Program-made: the position numbers and the translations under genes
Notes under the pieces: generated by a model
Seen by the model: the letters and a program-made list of their open reading frames with translations, nothing else
The model's database searches: none
Told to the model about the DNA's origin: nothing
NCBI RefSeq assembly: GCF_001422375.1
Contig: NZ_LMMU01000001.1
Coordinates: 2,118,098-2,182,097 of the forward strand
Origin: Methylobacterium sp. Leaf99
GTDB taxonomy: Bacteria; Pseudomonadota; Alphaproteobacteria; Rhizobiales; Beijerinckiaceae
Direction of reading: 5' to 3'
Length of the DNA: 64,000 nt
In this document: one piece after another, positions 8,744-18,510 of the stretch
How the letters are laid out: each line of letters opens with the position of its first letter
Position numbering within the stretch: the first letter of the stretch is position 1

Positions 8744-8878
8744 GTGGGCGCCACCGGGAGGGGGCCGGCGTGCGGCCCGAAGGTCGCGGGAACAAGCGTG
8801 GGCTTTCGCGCGCTTGCTAACCGCCGGGGCTGCCCGATATGCCCCATCCCATCTTCCCAGAACGAAGGACACCGCAGG

Positions 8879-9154
8879 ATGCGCGTGATGACGTCACGAC
8901 CCTTGAGCCTCTCGACGGCCCTGAAGATCGCGCCCTTCGCTCTTCTGATGCTGGCGGCCGGTCCGGCCCAGGCCCAGCGCGAGGACCAGGGCCTGCAGCT
9001 CGGCTGCGCCAACGACTATTTCCGCCTCTGCGCCGGCGTCGATCCCAACAGCAAGGATGCCGAGACCTGCATGGATCGCAACCGGCCCCGCCTGTCGCCC
9101 GAGTGCAAGGCCGCCATCGGCGATTACGACAAGCGCACCGGCGGCAAGAAGTAG
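8879..9154 (+). CDS. Small exported cysteine-containing protein
   Basis: A 91-residue precursor. A signal peptide ([19 protein letters not shown]) is followed by a mature part of about 55 residues with four Cys: [34 protein letters not shown]. The Cys spacing resembles periplasmic cysteine-rich repeat proteins. The ATG at 8879 has a GCAGG site close by; the ATG at 8888 is an alternative. It lies about 135 bp after the strong terminator, so it may be controlled by read-through. Function is unknown. gshB follows after 49 bp on the same strand. Confidence 0.65.
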   Translation: MRVMTSRPLSLSTALKIAPFALLMLAAGPAQAQREDQGLQLGCANDYFRLCAGVDPNSKDAETCMDRNRPRLSPECKAAIGDYDKRTGGKK

Positions 9155-9203
9155 CGTCCGGGACGGCTCTCGACCGATTTTCGAAGATGGAGGCTTGAGA
9201 GCC

Positions 9204-10160
9204 ATGGCCCTGACCGTCGCCGTCCAGATGGATTCCATCCGGGCGATCCGCATCGCCGGTGACACCACCTTCGCCCTGCTGCTCGAAGCGCAGGCGCGGG
9301 GGCACCGGCTCCTGCACTACACCCCCGACCGGCTGTCCCTGCAGAACGGCCGGGTGACGGCGCGGGTGGAGGCCCTGACCGTTCAGGACGTCGAGGGCGC
9401 GCACGCCACCCTCGGCGCGCCCGAGCGCCTGGACCTGTCGCAGGCGGAGGTGGTGCTCATGCGCCAGGACCCGCCCTTCGACATGGCCTACATCACCGCC
9501 ACCCACATGCTGGAGCGGCTGCCGGCTTCGACCCTGGTGGTGAACAATCCGGCCGAGGTCCGCAACGCGCCGGAAAAGCTGTTCGTCCTCGACTTCCCCA
9601 CCCTGATGCCGCCGACCCTCATCACCCGCGACAAGGCGGAGATCGAGGCTTTCCGGGCCGAGCACGGCGCCATCGTGATGAAGCCGCTCCACGGCCACGG
9701 CGGCGCGGCGGTGTTCCGGGTGCTGCCGGAAGACGCGAATTTCGGCTCGATGTTCGACCTGTTCTCGGTGACGTTCCGCGAGCAGTGGGTGGTGCAGCGC
9801 TTCCTTCCCCGGATCACCGAGGGCGACAAGCGCATCATCCTCGTCGACGGCGAGCCCCTCGGCGCCATCAACCGGGTGCCGGCCCTCAACGACATCCGCT
9901 CGAACATGGTGCGGGGCGGCGCTGCCGCGGCGTCCGATCTGACGCCGCGCGAACTGGAGATCTGCGCGACCATCGGCCCGGAGCTGCGGCGGCGCGGCCT
10001 GATCCTCGTCGGCATCGACGTCATCGACGGCAACCTCACCGAGATCAACGTGACCTCGCCCACGGGCATCCGGGCCATCAAGCGCCTGGGCGGTCCCGAC
10101 CTCGCGGTGTCCGTGTGGGATGCCATCGAGGCCCGGGTCAGCACGGTGCTTTCCGCCTGA
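9204..10160 (+). CDS. gshB: Glutathione synthetase
   Basis: A 318-residue enzyme, the usual length. It catalyses ATP-dependent addition of glycine to gamma-glutamylcysteine in the cytosol. Motifs include [38 protein letters not shown], the ATP-grasp segment [15 protein letters not shown], and [12 protein letters not shown] with conserved metal and ATP ligands. The start at ATG 9204 gives [12 protein letters not shown], the expected N-terminus, with a GGAGGCTTGAGAG ribosome-binding region. No gshA is in the window. Confidence 0.95.
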   Translation: MALTVAVQMDSIRAIRIAGDTTFALLLEAQARGHRLLHYTPDRLSLQNGRVTARVEALTVQDVEGAHATLGAPERLDLSQAEVVLMRQDPPFDMAYITATHMLERLPASTLVVNNPAEVRNAPEKLFVLDFPTLMPPTLITRDKAEIEAFRAEHGAIVMKPLHGHGGAAVFRVLPEDANFGSMFDLFSVTFREQWVVQRFLPRITEGDKRIILVDGEPLGAINRVPALNDIRSNMVRGGAAAASDLTPRELEICATIGPELRRRGLILVGIDVIDGNLTEINVTSPTGIRAIKRLGGPDLAVSVWDAIEARVSTVLSA

Positions 10161-10163
10161 ACC

Positions 10164-11708
10164 TCACCGCTCGGCGCGGGGCGTCGCGTTGAGTTCGGCC
10201 CAGTCGAACTCCTCCTCCAGGACGTAGTAGGCGTCGTCGCCGATCTCGCCGGAGCGGCGCAGGGCCAGCACCCGGTCGCGGGCGGCCTCGATGGTGCCGC
10301 GCCGGGCGGCGTCGGCGGGAAGGGTCTCGGAGGCGAACCCGTCCGCTTGCCGGTCGGCCTGATCGAGGGCCGCGCGGAATTCCTCCCGCAGGGCGTCGAC
10401 ATGGGCGCCGGTCTCGCCCTCGAGACTGTGGAGCGCCGCGCCGTAGGCCTGCGTGCGGCCGTATCCGATCTCGCGGCCGACGGGATCGTCGTCCTTGAGG
10501 CCGAGGCGGCCGAGCAGCGGGCGCAGGGTCAGGCCCTGGACCGTGAGGGTGCCGATGATGACGCAGAAGGCCGTGAGCACGATGAGGTCGCGGTAGGGAA
10601 ACCCCGGATCGCCCTCGGGCAGGGCGAGCGCCGTCGCGATGGTGACGATGCCGCGCATGCCGGCCCAGGCCACCGCCGTCGCTGCACCCGGACCGCTGTC
10701 GTCGCTGGTTTCGCCCTCGGCGCCCAACCGTGAAAAATGGTTGGCCGACAGCACCCAGACGATGCGGACCACCACCACGGTGAGGAACACCGCCGCGCCC
10801 ACCAGGGCGTAGGAGATCTGCTGCTCCCGGGTCAGCCGTTCCAGGATCGGGCCGATCTGCAGGCCGATGAGCACGAAGGCGAGCACGTTGAGGACGAACA
10901 CCGCCGTGTCCCACACGGCGTAGGAGACGATGCGGGTGCGCGGCGGCGTGCGCCCCGCCGTGAGCCGCGCGGCCGTGATGGCGAAGGTGACCACGGTCAG
11001 CACCCCCGACAGGTGGACGTGCTCGGCCCCGATCCAGATGCCGAAGGCGGCGACGAACTGCAGGACGATGACGCTCGGCGCGTCGGTGACCGGCCGCATG
11101 GCCCGGGTGTAGGCGAAGGCCAGGATCGGGCCGACGACGACGCTGCCGAGGATGCCGATGAGGAAGGCCGGGCCGATCTCGGCGAGGGAGAAGGTGCCGG
11201 TGACGGCGGCCGTGACGCCGAGGCGGTAGATCAGCAGGGAGCCGGCGTCGTTGAGCAGGCTCTCGCCGCGCAGGATCGTGGTGAGGCGGTGCGGCAGTTC
11301 GACGTGGCGCAGCACCGACAGCGCCGCCACGGCGTCGGGCGGGGCGACGATGGCGCCGAGCACGATGGCGGCCGCGATGGGCATGTCGGGAACGAGGAGC
11401 TTCGCCACGAACGCCACGGCCAGGGTCGAGGCCACCACGGCGCCGAGCGCCAGGCCGGCGATGGGGCGCCAGTGGGTGCGCAGGTCCCGGAGGGAGGTGG
11501 CGTAGCCGGCATCCAGCAGGACGGGGGCGAGGAACAGGGCGAGCGCCAGTTCCGGGTCGAGGACGAGGTTGGGCACCGCCGGGATGAAGGCCAGGGCGAT
11601 GCCGCCGAGGGCGAGGAACACCGGATACGGTGCCCCCACGCGCCGGGCGAGGGCGGCCAACAGGACGGCGCCGAACAGGACGCCGACGATCCACTGAAAA
11701 ATCATCAT
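10164..11708 (-). CDS. Na+/H+ antiporter, CPA1 (NhaP/NHE) family
   Basis: A 514-residue protein with about 12 hydrophobic segments. The CPA1 core is visible: ALFLAPVLLDAGYATSLRDL, AIVAPPDAVAALSVLRH (the acidic transport site) and RGESLLNDAGSLLIYR. Segments from about residue 420 on form a charged cytoplasmic tail of the kind seen in bacterial NHE-type exchangers. It exchanges Na+ or K+ for H+ at the inner membrane. It converges on gshB, the stops being 4 bp apart. The cation specificity cannot be read from sequence. Confidence 0.85.
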   Translation of the reverse strand: MMIFQWIVGVLFGAVLLAALARRVGAPYPVFLALGGIALAFIPAVPNLVLDPELALALFLAPVLLDAGYATSLRDLRTHWRPIAGLALGAVVASTLAVAFVAKLLVPDMPIAAAIVLGAIVAPPDAVAALSVLRHVELPHRLTTILRGESLLNDAGSLLIYRLGVTAAVTGTFSLAEIGPAFLIGILGSVVVGPILAFAYTRAMRPVTDAPSVIVLQFVAAFGIWIGAEHVHLSGVLTVVTFAITAARLTAGRTPPRTRIVSYAVWDTAVFVLNVLAFVLIGLQIGPILERLTREQQISYALVGAAVFLTVVVVRIVWVLSANHFSRLGAEGETSDDSGPGAATAVAWAGMRGIVTIATALALPEGDPGFPYRDLIVLTAFCVIIGTLTVQGLTLRPLLGRLGLKDDDPVGREIGYGRTQAYGAALHSLEGETGAHVDALREEFRAALDQADRQADGFASETLPADAARRGTIEAARDRVLALRRSGEIGDDAYYVLEEEFDWAELNATPRAER

Positions 11709-11773
11709 GTGGAAGGGGAGATAGGGCCGGCGCGCCCGAAACGCAGATCTCCCCCGCCGGTTAGTCCCGCCGG

Positions 11774-12283
11774 TCAGCCCCGCGTCGTCGAGACCGACAG
11801 GTCCGGCTTGTGGTTCAGGGTCTGGAACACCACGCAGTAGCGCTCCGTCAGCTTCAGGAGCTGGTCGAGCTTGTCCTGGGGCGCGTCGGTGTCGAGGGCG
11901 AAGGCGAGGCGGATCGCCCGGAAGCCCACGGGCGCTCCCTTGTCGACGCCGAGCGTGCCCCGGAAGTCGAGGTCGCCCTCGGCGCTGACGGTGCCGGCGC
12001 GAAGCTCGATCTCCAGGGCGGTCGCCACCGCCTTCAGGGTGACGCCGGCGCAGGCGACGAGGGCCTCCAGCAGCATGTCGCCGGAGCAGAGCTCGGCGCC
12101 GGACCCGCCCGTGGCCGGGTGCAGGCCCGCGACCGCCAGGGCCCGGCCGGTCTCGACCTTGCAGGCGATGGACGTGTCGTCGAGGCTGCCCCGGGCGCGC
12201 AGGGTCACCAGCGCGGAGTCGGGGGTCGCACGATACTGGTCCTTCAGCGGAGCCTGGAGCGAGCGCAGAGCCTGCGAGTCCAT
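11774..12283 (-). CDS. OsmC/Ohr family protein
   Basis: A 169-residue protein of the OsmC fold. Landmarks are GLHPATGGSGAELCSGDMLL and LEALVACAGVTLKAVA, with the two reactive Cys of the family at the expected places (Cys in ELCSGD and in VACAG). Members reduce organic hydroperoxides in the cytosol. The ATG at 12283 has a GAGGAAACG ribosome-binding site. An upstream in-frame ATG at 12412 overlaps the region before glnD and is unlikely. It runs divergently from glnD. Confidence 0.8.
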   Translation of the reverse strand: MDSQALRSLQAPLKDQYRATPDSALVTLRARGSLDDTSIACKVETGRALAVAGLHPATGGSGAELCSGDMLLEALVACAGVTLKAVATALEIELRAGTVSAEGDLDFRGTLGVDKGAPVGFRAIRLAFALDTDAPQDKLDQLLKLTERYCVVFQTLNHKPDLSVSTTRG

Positions 12284-12540
12284 GGGCGTTTCCTCGTGTG
12301 TTTTATGGGGGTTGGTCCCGAACCTAACGCCTTCGTGCGATGGCGGCCAGATCGGGGGAACGCGGGACTCCGCGGCTCCGCACGCGGCGATCGGCACGGT
12401 TTGGCCGTGCATTCGGCCGAAGGGGGCCGATTTCCGGCCCGGAACCGCCCCGCGCCCCGGTGCCGGGCGATCCCGCGCCCCGCGCCCGGCCTCCGCGAGG
12501 CCCCTGGCGCCGATCCGCCAACATGCTAACGGGGTTGACT

Positions 12541-15330
12541 ATGTTCGACGCCGTTGCCGCCCTCGCCGATGTCCTCGAGAAACTCGACCGCGACGCCCGG
12601 GAGGCGACGCGCCTGCGGGCCGTCCTCGTGCCGGAGCTGCGGCGGGTGATGGAGCTCGGCCGGGCCGATGCCGAGGCCCGGCTCATCGCGGAGCGCGACG
12701 GCCTCGCCTGCGCCCAGCGCCTGAGCAACCTCACGGACGCGGTGATCCGCACCATCCACGACGCCGTGGTCTGGCGGCTCTATCCCAATGACAACCCGTC
12801 CACGGGCGAGCAGCTCGCCGTGGTCGCCACCGGCGGCTACGGCCGGGGCACCATGGCGCCGGGCTCCGACATCGATCTCCTGTTCCTGCTGCCCTACAAG
12901 CAGACGGCCTGGTCCGAGAGCGTCGTCGAGGCGATGCTCTACGTGCTGTGGGACCTGAAACTGAAGGTCGGCCACGCCACGCGCTCCGTGGAGGAGTGCC
13001 TGCGCGAGGGCCGGGCCGACATGACCATCCGGACCTCGCTCCTGGAGGCGCGCTACCTGTTCGGAACCCGGGCGCTCTACGAGGAACTCGTCACCCGGTT
13101 CGATACCGAGCTCGTGATGTGGACGGCGCCCGAATTCGTCGAGGCCAAGCTGCGCGAACGCGACGCGCGCGTCACCAAGGCCGGCGCCTCGCGCTACCTC
13201 GTCGAGCCCAACGTCAAGGACGGCAAGGGGGGGTTGCGCGACCTCAACACCCTGTTCTGGATCGCGAAATACACCTACCGGGTCCGCGACCAGAGTGAGC
13301 TCGTCCCCGCCGGCCTGTTCACGCCCGAGGAGTACCGGGTGTTCGAGCGCTGCGAGGAACTGCTGTGGCGGGTGCGCTGCCACATGCACTTCATCACCGG
13401 CCGCTCCGAGGAGCGCCTGTCGTTCGGATTGCAGCCGAAGGTGGCCGAGCGCTTCGGCTACGAGCCGCGCGGCGGCCTGTCGGGCGTCGAGCGCTTCATG
13501 AAGGCCTACTTCCTCATCGCCAAGGATGTCGGCGACCTCACCGCCATCGTGTGCGCGGCCCTCGAGGCCCGCCACGCCAAGCGCACCCCGGTCCTCGACC
13601 GCTGGATCGGCCGCTTTCGCGATCGCTTCCGCGCCACCGCCATCGAGGCGGAGGATTTCGTCGACGACCACGGCCGGATCAACCTGCGCGACGGCGACGT
13701 CTTCGTGAAGGACCCGGTGAACCTGATCCGGCTGTTCTGGCTCGCCGACCGTCACAACCTGCCGATCCACCCGGACGCGACGCGGGTGGCCAACCGCTCC
13801 CTGCGCCTCATCGGCCATTCGCTCCGGTCCGACGAGGAGGCCAACCGGCTGTTCCTCGACATCCTGACCTCGAAGAACTCGCCCGAGACCATCCTGCGGC
13901 TGATGAACGAGGCCGGGGTGCTCGGCCGGTTCATCCCGGATTTCGGCCGCATCGTCGCGATGATGCAGTTCAACATGTACCATCACTTCACCGTGGACGA
14001 GCACCTGCTGCGCGCCCTCGGCGTGCTGACGGCCATCGAGTCCGGGCGGACGGAGGAGGACCATCCCCTGGCGGCCCGCCTCATCGACTCGATCTCCAAC
14101 CGGCGGGCCCTGTTCGTGGCCGTGCTCCTGCACGACATCGCCAAGGGCCGGCCGGAGGACCACTCCATCGCGGGGGCGGCCATCTCCGAGAAGCTCGGGC
14201 CGCGCTTCGGCCTCAAGCCCGCCGAGACCGAGACGGTGGCCTGGCTGGTGGAGCACCACCTGCTCATGTCCATGACGGCCCAGAGCCGCGACCTGTCCGA
14301 CCCCAAGACCATCGAGAAGTTCGCCGGCATCGTCCAGACCCTGGAGCGCCTCAAGCTCCTGATGATCCTCACCGTCGCCGACATCCGCGCCGTGGGGCCG
14401 GGGGTGTGGACCGCCTGGAAGGGCACCCTGCTGCGCACCCTCTACGACGAGACCGAGGTGGTGCTCTCCGGCGGCCATTCCGAGATCGCCCGCACGGACC
14501 GGGTCCGGATGATCCAGATGGGCCTGCGCGAACAGCTCGCCGACTGGGAATCCGACGTCTTCGACGCCTATGCGGGGCGCCACAACCAGGCCTACTGGCT
14601 CAAGGTCGACGCCACCCGCCAGTTCAAGCATGCGGGCTTCCTCAAGACCCTCACGGCGGAGGGGCGCACCGTCGCCACCGCCGACGAGACCGACCCCGTC
14701 CGCGGCATCACCGAGCTGACGATCTACTCGCCCGACCACCCGCGGCTCCTCGCCATCGTCACCGGGGCCTGTGCGGCCCTCGGCGGCAACATCGTCGACG
14801 CGCAGATCTTCACCACCACGGACGGCTTCGCCCTCGATTCGATCCTGCTGTCGCGGGCGTTCGAGCGGGACGAGGACGAGCTGCGCCGGGCCAAGCGCAT
14901 CACCACCGCCATCGAGCGGGCCCTGCGCGGGGAGATCCGCATCGCCGACCTCGTGGCCGACCGGCATCCGCCGGACAAGCGCACGCCGACCTTCCTCGTG
15001 CCCCCCGACATGTCCATCGACAACGCCCTGTCGAGCCGCGAGACGGTCATCGAGATCACCGGCCTCGACCGGCCGGGCCTGCTCTACGAACTGACGGCGG
15101 CCCTGGGGCGGCTCAGCCTCAACATCACCTCGGCCCACGTGGCGACCTTCGGCGAGCGCGCCGTGGACGTGTTCTACGTCACCGACCTCACCGGCACGCG
15201 GGTGACCCAGCCCGACCGGCAGGTGGCGATCCGCGCCGCCGTGATGGAGGTGTTCGCCAGCGACGTCGCCGCCATGCGGGCGGAGGGACTCGACGCCCTG
15301 CTCGAATCCCCCCCGCCCCGCGAGGCGTGA
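12541..15330 (+). CDS. glnD: Bifunctional uridylyltransferase/uridylyl-removing enzyme GlnD
   Basis: A 929-residue nitrogen sensor. It uridylylates PII proteins when glutamine is low and removes UMP when it is high. The nucleotidyltransferase motif GGYGRGTMAPGSDIDLLF lies at residues 98-115. The HD domain (AVLLHDIAKGRPEDHS) is near 525-540. Two ACT domains lie at about 724-800 and 835-915 (ITELTIYSPDHPRLLAIVTG and VIEITGLDRPGLLYELTAAL). I chose ATG 12541 (MFDAVAALAD); ATG 12523 is in frame and possible. Nothing looks truncated. Confidence 0.95.
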   Translation: MFDAVAALADVLEKLDRDAREATRLRAVLVPELRRVMELGRADAEARLIAERDGLACAQRLSNLTDAVIRTIHDAVVWRLYPNDNPSTGEQLAVVATGGYGRGTMAPGSDIDLLFLLPYKQTAWSESVVEAMLYVLWDLKLKVGHATRSVEECLREGRADMTIRTSLLEARYLFGTRALYEELVTRFDTELVMWTAPEFVEAKLRERDARVTKAGASRYLVEPNVKDGKGGLRDLNTLFWIAKYTYRVRDQSELVPAGLFTPEEYRVFERCEELLWRVRCHMHFITGRSEERLSFGLQPKVAERFGYEPRGGLSGVERFMKAYFLIAKDVGDLTAIVCAALEARHAKRTPVLDRWIGRFRDRFRATAIEAEDFVDDHGRINLRDGDVFVKDPVNLIRLFWLADRHNLPIHPDATRVANRSLRLIGHSLRSDEEANRLFLDILTSKNSPETILRLMNEAGVLGRFIPDFGRIVAMMQFNMYHHFTVDEHLLRALGVLTAIESGRTEEDHPLAARLIDSISNRRALFVAVLLHDIAKGRPEDHSIAGAAISEKLGPRFGLKPAETETVAWLVEHHLLMSMTAQSRDLSDPKTIEKFAGIVQTLERLKLLMILTVADIRAVGPGVWTAWKGTLLRTLYDETEVVLSGGHSEIARTDRVRMIQMGLREQLADWESDVFDAYAGRHNQAYWLKVDATRQFKHAGFLKTLTAEGRTVATADETDPVRGITELTIYSPDHPRLLAIVTGACAALGGNIVDAQIFTTTDGFALDSILLSRAFERDEDELRRAKRITTAIERALRGEIRIADLVADRHPPDKRTPTFLVPPDMSIDNALSSRETVIEITGLDRPGLLYELTAALGRLSLNITSAHVATFGERAVDVFYVTDLTGTRVTQPDRQVAIRAAVMEVFASDVAAMRAEGLDALLESPPPREA

Positions 15331-15354
15331 GCGTGCCGCGCGAAGCCTGACCGT

Positions 15355-15378
15355 GGCCCGTGCTTGATTTCACGGGCC
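15355..15378 (+). terminator. Stem-loop after glnD
   Basis: GGCCCGTG (15355-15362) and CACGGGCC (15371-15378) form a perfect 8-bp stem with an 8-base loop. No T run follows, so it is only a weak terminator or processing candidate. Confidence 0.35.
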
Positions 15379-15391
15379 CCGCGCCTGATAT
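15364..15391 (+). promoter_or_regulatory. Candidate grpE promoter
   Basis: TTGATT (15364-15369) and TGATAT (15386-15391) are 16 bp apart and end 42 bp before the grpE ATG. They overlap the post-glnD stem-loop. The element could serve housekeeping or heat-shock sigma factors; I cannot separate these by eye. Confidence 0.35.
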
Positions 15392-15433
15392 CAGCGCCAA
15401 TCCCCGGCAACCCCGATCCGACGAAAAGTGACG

Positions 15434-16021
15434 ATGGCGAACAGCATGGAGAACGACCCCACGGTCGAGACCGACGCGACGGCGCAGGCCGAACCGACGC
15501 AGGACGGCGCCCCGGAGGCCCCGGCCCTCGCCGCCCTCGTGGCCGAGCGCGACGAGTTCAAGGACCGCGTCCTGCGAACCCTGGCCGAGATGGAGAACCT
15601 GCGCCGGCGCACGGAGCGCGAGGTCGCGGATGCCCGCACCTACGCCGTCACCAACTTCGCCCGCGACATGCTCAACGCCGCCGACAACATCCGGCGCGCC
15701 CTCGAGAGCGTGCCCGAGGCCGAGCGCACGCAAGCCACCGGCGCGTTCAAGGCGCTCCTCGACGGGATCGAGCTGACCGAGCGCGACCTCGGCAAGACCC
15801 TGGAGCGCCACGGCGTCAAGTCCATCGATCCGAAGGGCCAGCGCTTCGACCCGAACCGCCACCAGGCGATGTTCGAGGTGCCCGATGCCGAGGTGCCGAG
15901 CGGCACCGTCGTCCAGGTGATGCAGTCGGGCTACGTCATCGGCGACCGCACCCTGCGCCCGGCCCTCGTCGGCGTCGCCAAGGGTGGGCCGAAGGCCGCC
16001 AATCCGGCCGACGCGGCCTGA
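15434..16021 (+). CDS. grpE: Nucleotide exchange factor GrpE
   Basis: A 195-residue DnaK cochaperone that releases ADP from DnaK. It has an acidic N-terminus, a long coiled-coil ([20 protein letters not shown], then [19 protein letters not shown]) and the C-terminal beta domain ([34 protein letters not shown]). I chose ATG 15434; GTG 15428 is in frame two codons earlier. dnaK is not in the window. A strong hairpin follows the stop. Confidence 0.95.
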   Translation: MANSMENDPTVETDATAQAEPTQDGAPEAPALAALVAERDEFKDRVLRTLAEMENLRRRTEREVADARTYAVTNFARDMLNAADNIRRALESVPEAERTQATGAFKALLDGIELTERDLGKTLERHGVKSIDPKGQRFDPNRHQAMFEVPDAEVPSGTVVQVMQSGYVIGDRTLRPALVGVAKGGPKAANPADAA

Positions 16022-16055
16022 GGGCAGCCGCTTCCGCGGAAGCGACCCGACATCG

Positions 16056-16088
16056 AAGGGCGGCGGGCCAAAAGGGCCCGCCGCCCTT
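16056..16088. terminator. Bidirectional stem-loop between grpE and the convergent gene
   Basis: AAGGGCGGCGGG pairs with CCCGCCGCCCTT (12 bp) across a CCAAAAGGG centre. It sits between two convergent genes (stops at 16021 and 16103). No long T run follows on either strand. Confidence 0.55.
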
Positions 16089-16102
16089 CGGCGTTTCGGG
16101 CG

Positions 16103-17062
16103 CTACTTCAGCTGCACGCTGTCCACGACCTCACGAAAGTGCGCGAGGACGCCCTCGCGGTGGTCGGCCCGCACGACGCCGACGGCGCGCAGGTACCCGT
16201 CGGGGGCGAACCGGATGGTCTGCGAGATCACCACCGGCGTGCTCGAGGCGATGTCCGTCGCCCGCGCCACGATCTCGTGCCAGTCGACGCCCTTCTGGCG
16301 ATAGCTCTGCGAGCGCTCGACGATGAAGTCCTTCATGGTCTGGTTCGAGGCCAGGGCCGTGCGGGCGAAGGCTTCGCGCTGCTCGGGCTGGGGCGGGGGC
16401 TGGACCGCCTGGGCCAGCACCAGGATCGGCTGTTCGAGGCCGAGCATCTGGTCCTTGGGGCCCTGCGTCATCAGGACGGAATTGCCGGCCAGCACCCGCA
16501 CGGGCCGGAATCCGGCCGGGGTGCCGATCCGGAACGGCAGGGCGGCGACCTGCTGATCGAGGGTGAGTTCGGGGCGGATGTGGATGCCGGTGAGCATGGC
16601 GACCATGCTCTCGTCGGTCTCGGCGTCGGGGGTGGTCTGGGCGATGATGATGCCCGTCACCGTGGGATCGCCGACGAGCAGCATCCACTTCTTGATCGAC
16701 GGGCCGGCGCTCGGATCGGCCGCCGGCTGCTCGCCGGTGAACAGCACCGCATCGACGTCGCCCGCGACCTTGATCGCCTGACGGTTGGACACGACGAAGC
16801 CCTGCTGCTTCAGGTTCGCGTCGGTGAAGCTCTGCTCCAGTTCGGCGAAGGCGTTGGGCGGCAGTTCGACCACCGAGACCGTGGCGCCGCCCTCGACCCG
16901 CTCGAACCCAGAGAACCGCTTCGACGAGACCATGTCCGGCGGTGGCTGGAAGCCGAAGCGGGAGCTCGGCGGAAACACCGGGTCGGCCGCGCGGCCCGCC
17001 TGCGTCAGGCCGAGGAGGAGGGCCAGGATCGTGACGGGGCGGGCGAGGCTACGCAGACGCAT
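16103..17062 (-). CDS. Hypothetical exported protein
   Basis: A 319-residue precursor. A Sec signal (RSLARPVTILALLLGLTQAG, cleavage after RAA) is followed by a soluble alpha/beta protein. Landmarks are FGFQPPPDMVSSKRFSGFER, MLLVGDPTVTGIIIAQ, PFRIGTPAGFRPVRVLAGN and ISQTIRFAPDGYLRAVGVV. It looks like a conserved periplasmic family of Methylobacteriaceae and relatives; I cannot assign a function. It was placed at ATG 17062 because the signal peptide begins there; the longer open frame upstream is G+C-driven. Confidence 0.7.
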   Translation of the reverse strand: MRLRSLARPVTILALLLGLTQAGRAADPVFPPSSRFGFQPPPDMVSSKRFSGFERVEGGATVSVVELPPNAFAELEQSFTDANLKQQGFVVSNRQAIKVAGDVDAVLFTGEQPAADPSAGPSIKKWMLLVGDPTVTGIIIAQTTPDAETDESMVAMLTGIHIRPELTLDQQVAALPFRIGTPAGFRPVRVLAGNSVLMTQGPKDQMLGLEQPILVLAQAVQPPPQPEQREAFARTALASNQTMKDFIVERSQSYRQKGVDWHEIVARATDIASSTPVVISQTIRFAPDGYLRAVGVVRADHREGVLAHFREVVDSVQLK

Positions 17063-17163
17063 CGGGTCGTTTCTCCGCAAGGGCCCGGTCTCGCGCCGGG
17101 CCTCGGTCCCGTCCGACGCCGGACGGGGCCCATGGCGATGGGTCGGCCCCAGCCCCGCCCGTG

Positions 17164-17847
17164 TCAAGCCGTCGGCGACGGCTCGGGCCGCGTCACGCGG
17201 CGCAGGGTGAGGTTGCATCGCCCGTCCGGCGGCAGGAACGCCGGCATGGCCTCGCCGGCGCCGAGGAGATCGGGTGGGCGCGGCAGGATGCGGTCGATGC
17301 CGTGATGGACGAGGCGGGCGGCCCCGCCCATGACGAGGGCGTCGCCCGCGTGCAGGCGGACCGAGCGCGTCGGGTCGCTCCGGCTCGTGCCGCCGTAGCG
17401 GAACAGGGCGGAGGCCCCCAGCGACAGGGACAGGACGGGGGCGTCGAGGGTGGCCTCGTCGCGGTCCTGGTGCAGGCCCATGCGCGCGTCGGCGGCGTAG
17501 AGGTTGACGAGGGCTGCCTCGGGCGGGGCCGGATAGCCGGAGAGGTCGTCCCAGGCGCGCAGGGCGAGCTCGGGAATCGCCGGCCACGGCGCCCCGGTCT
17601 CGGGGTGGTGGGCCTGGTAGCGGTAGCCGGCGATATCGGAGACCCAGCCGAGGGGGCCGCAATTGGTCATGGTCACGGAGAACGGCCGCCCCGTGCGCGG
17701 CATCCGCGGCCGGTAGGGCGGCGCAACCGAGAAGCCCGCGGCGAGGTCCGCCGCCAGGCGCGTGCGCGCAGGCCCGTCGAGCCAGCCGGGGTGGAGGATC
17801 AGCCCCGGCATCAGTTCGACTGAAACGCGTTCGACGGGTGGCGCCAT
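17164..17847 (-). CDS. alkB: AlkB-type 2-oxoglutarate/Fe(II)-dependent dioxygenase
   Basis: A 227-residue DNA or RNA demethylase that oxidises N-alkyl lesions. The iron ligands are H and D in GLHQDRDEA and the distal His in RLVHHGIDRI. The 2-oxoglutarate-binding Arg pair is in CNLTLRRVTR. Substrate-loop features (SVTMTNCGPLGWVSD, LVNLYAADARMG) match AlkB. Its ATG overlaps the gpmA stop by one base, so it is translated from the dapB-gpmA side transcript. No ada gene is adjacent. Confidence 0.88.
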   Translation of the reverse strand: MAPPVERVSVELMPGLILHPGWLDGPARTRLAADLAAGFSVAPPYRPRMPRTGRPFSVTMTNCGPLGWVSDIAGYRYQAHHPETGAPWPAIPELALRAWDDLSGYPAPPEAALVNLYAADARMGLHQDRDEATLDAPVLSLSLGASALFRYGGTSRSDPTRSVRLHAGDALVMGGAARLVHHGIDRILPRPPDLLGAGEAMPAFLPPDGRCNLTLRRVTRPEPSPTA

Positions 17848-18485
17848 CACACGTCGTGGTCGATGTCGCGCTCCAGGACCGACTTGCTCTCCACCGTGGT
17901 GTCGGCCTTGAGGTGGTAGACCAGGGGGATGCCGGTGGCGATCTCCAGGCTGGCGATGGTCTTCGTGGTCATGCCGTCGAGGACCATGACGAGGGCGCGC
18001 AGGGAATTGCCGTGGGCGGCCACGAGGACGCGCTCGCCGGCCATGACCCGGGGCAGGATGGTCTGGATGTAGTAGGGCAGGACCCGCGCGGCGGTGTCCT
18101 TGAGGCTCTCGCCGCCGGGGGGCGGGATGTCGTAGGAGCGGCGCCACTGGTGCACCTGGGCGTCGCCCCAGCGCTCGCGGGCATCGTCCTTGTTCAGGCC
18201 CGACAGGTCGCCGTAATCGCGCTCGTTGAGGGCCTCCGAGCGGATGGTCTCGACCTCGGGCTGGCCCATCTCCTCCAGCATCAGCGCGCAGGTGCGCTGG
18301 GCGCGGCGCAGGTTCGAGGTGAAGGCGACGTCGAACCGGTGGCCCTGCTGGCCGAGCCAGCGGCCGGCGGTCCGGGCCTCGGCGATGCCGAGCTCCGTCA
18401 GTTCCGGATCGCGCCAGCCCGTGAACAGCTTCTTGAGATTCCATTCGCTCTGGCCGTGGCGAGCGAGGACAAGCAGGCGCTCCAT
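17847..18485 (-). CDS. gpmA: 2,3-bisphosphoglycerate-dependent phosphoglycerate mutase
   Basis: A 212-residue glycolytic or gluconeogenic enzyme of the histidine phosphatase fold. The phosphorylated His lies in [18 protein letters not shown]. The catalytic Glu is in [15 protein letters not shown], and the second His in [13 protein letters not shown]. It is shorter than the E. coli enzyme, as is usual in alphaproteobacteria. The start is ATG 18485. A PhaR-like palindrome lies 26 bp upstream. It overlaps alkB by one base and follows dapB after a repeat-filled spacer. Confidence 0.93.
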   Translation of the reverse strand: MERLLVLARHGQSEWNLKKLFTGWRDPELTELGIAEARTAGRWLGQQGHRFDVAFTSNLRRAQRTCALMLEEMGQPEVETIRSEALNERDYGDLSGLNKDDARERWGDAQVHQWRRSYDIPPPGGESLKDTAARVLPYYIQTILPRVMAGERVLVAAHGNSLRALVMVLDGMTTKTIASLEIATGIPLVYHLKADTTVESKSVLERDIDHDV

Positions 18486-18510
18486 CGCGAATCGATCCCC
18501 TGAATCCAGT

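Noticed and set aside
12340..12540. N-terminal extension of GlnD
   Set aside because: The frame is open upstream but the added residues are Arg/Pro-rich and lie over the divergent osmC promoter region.
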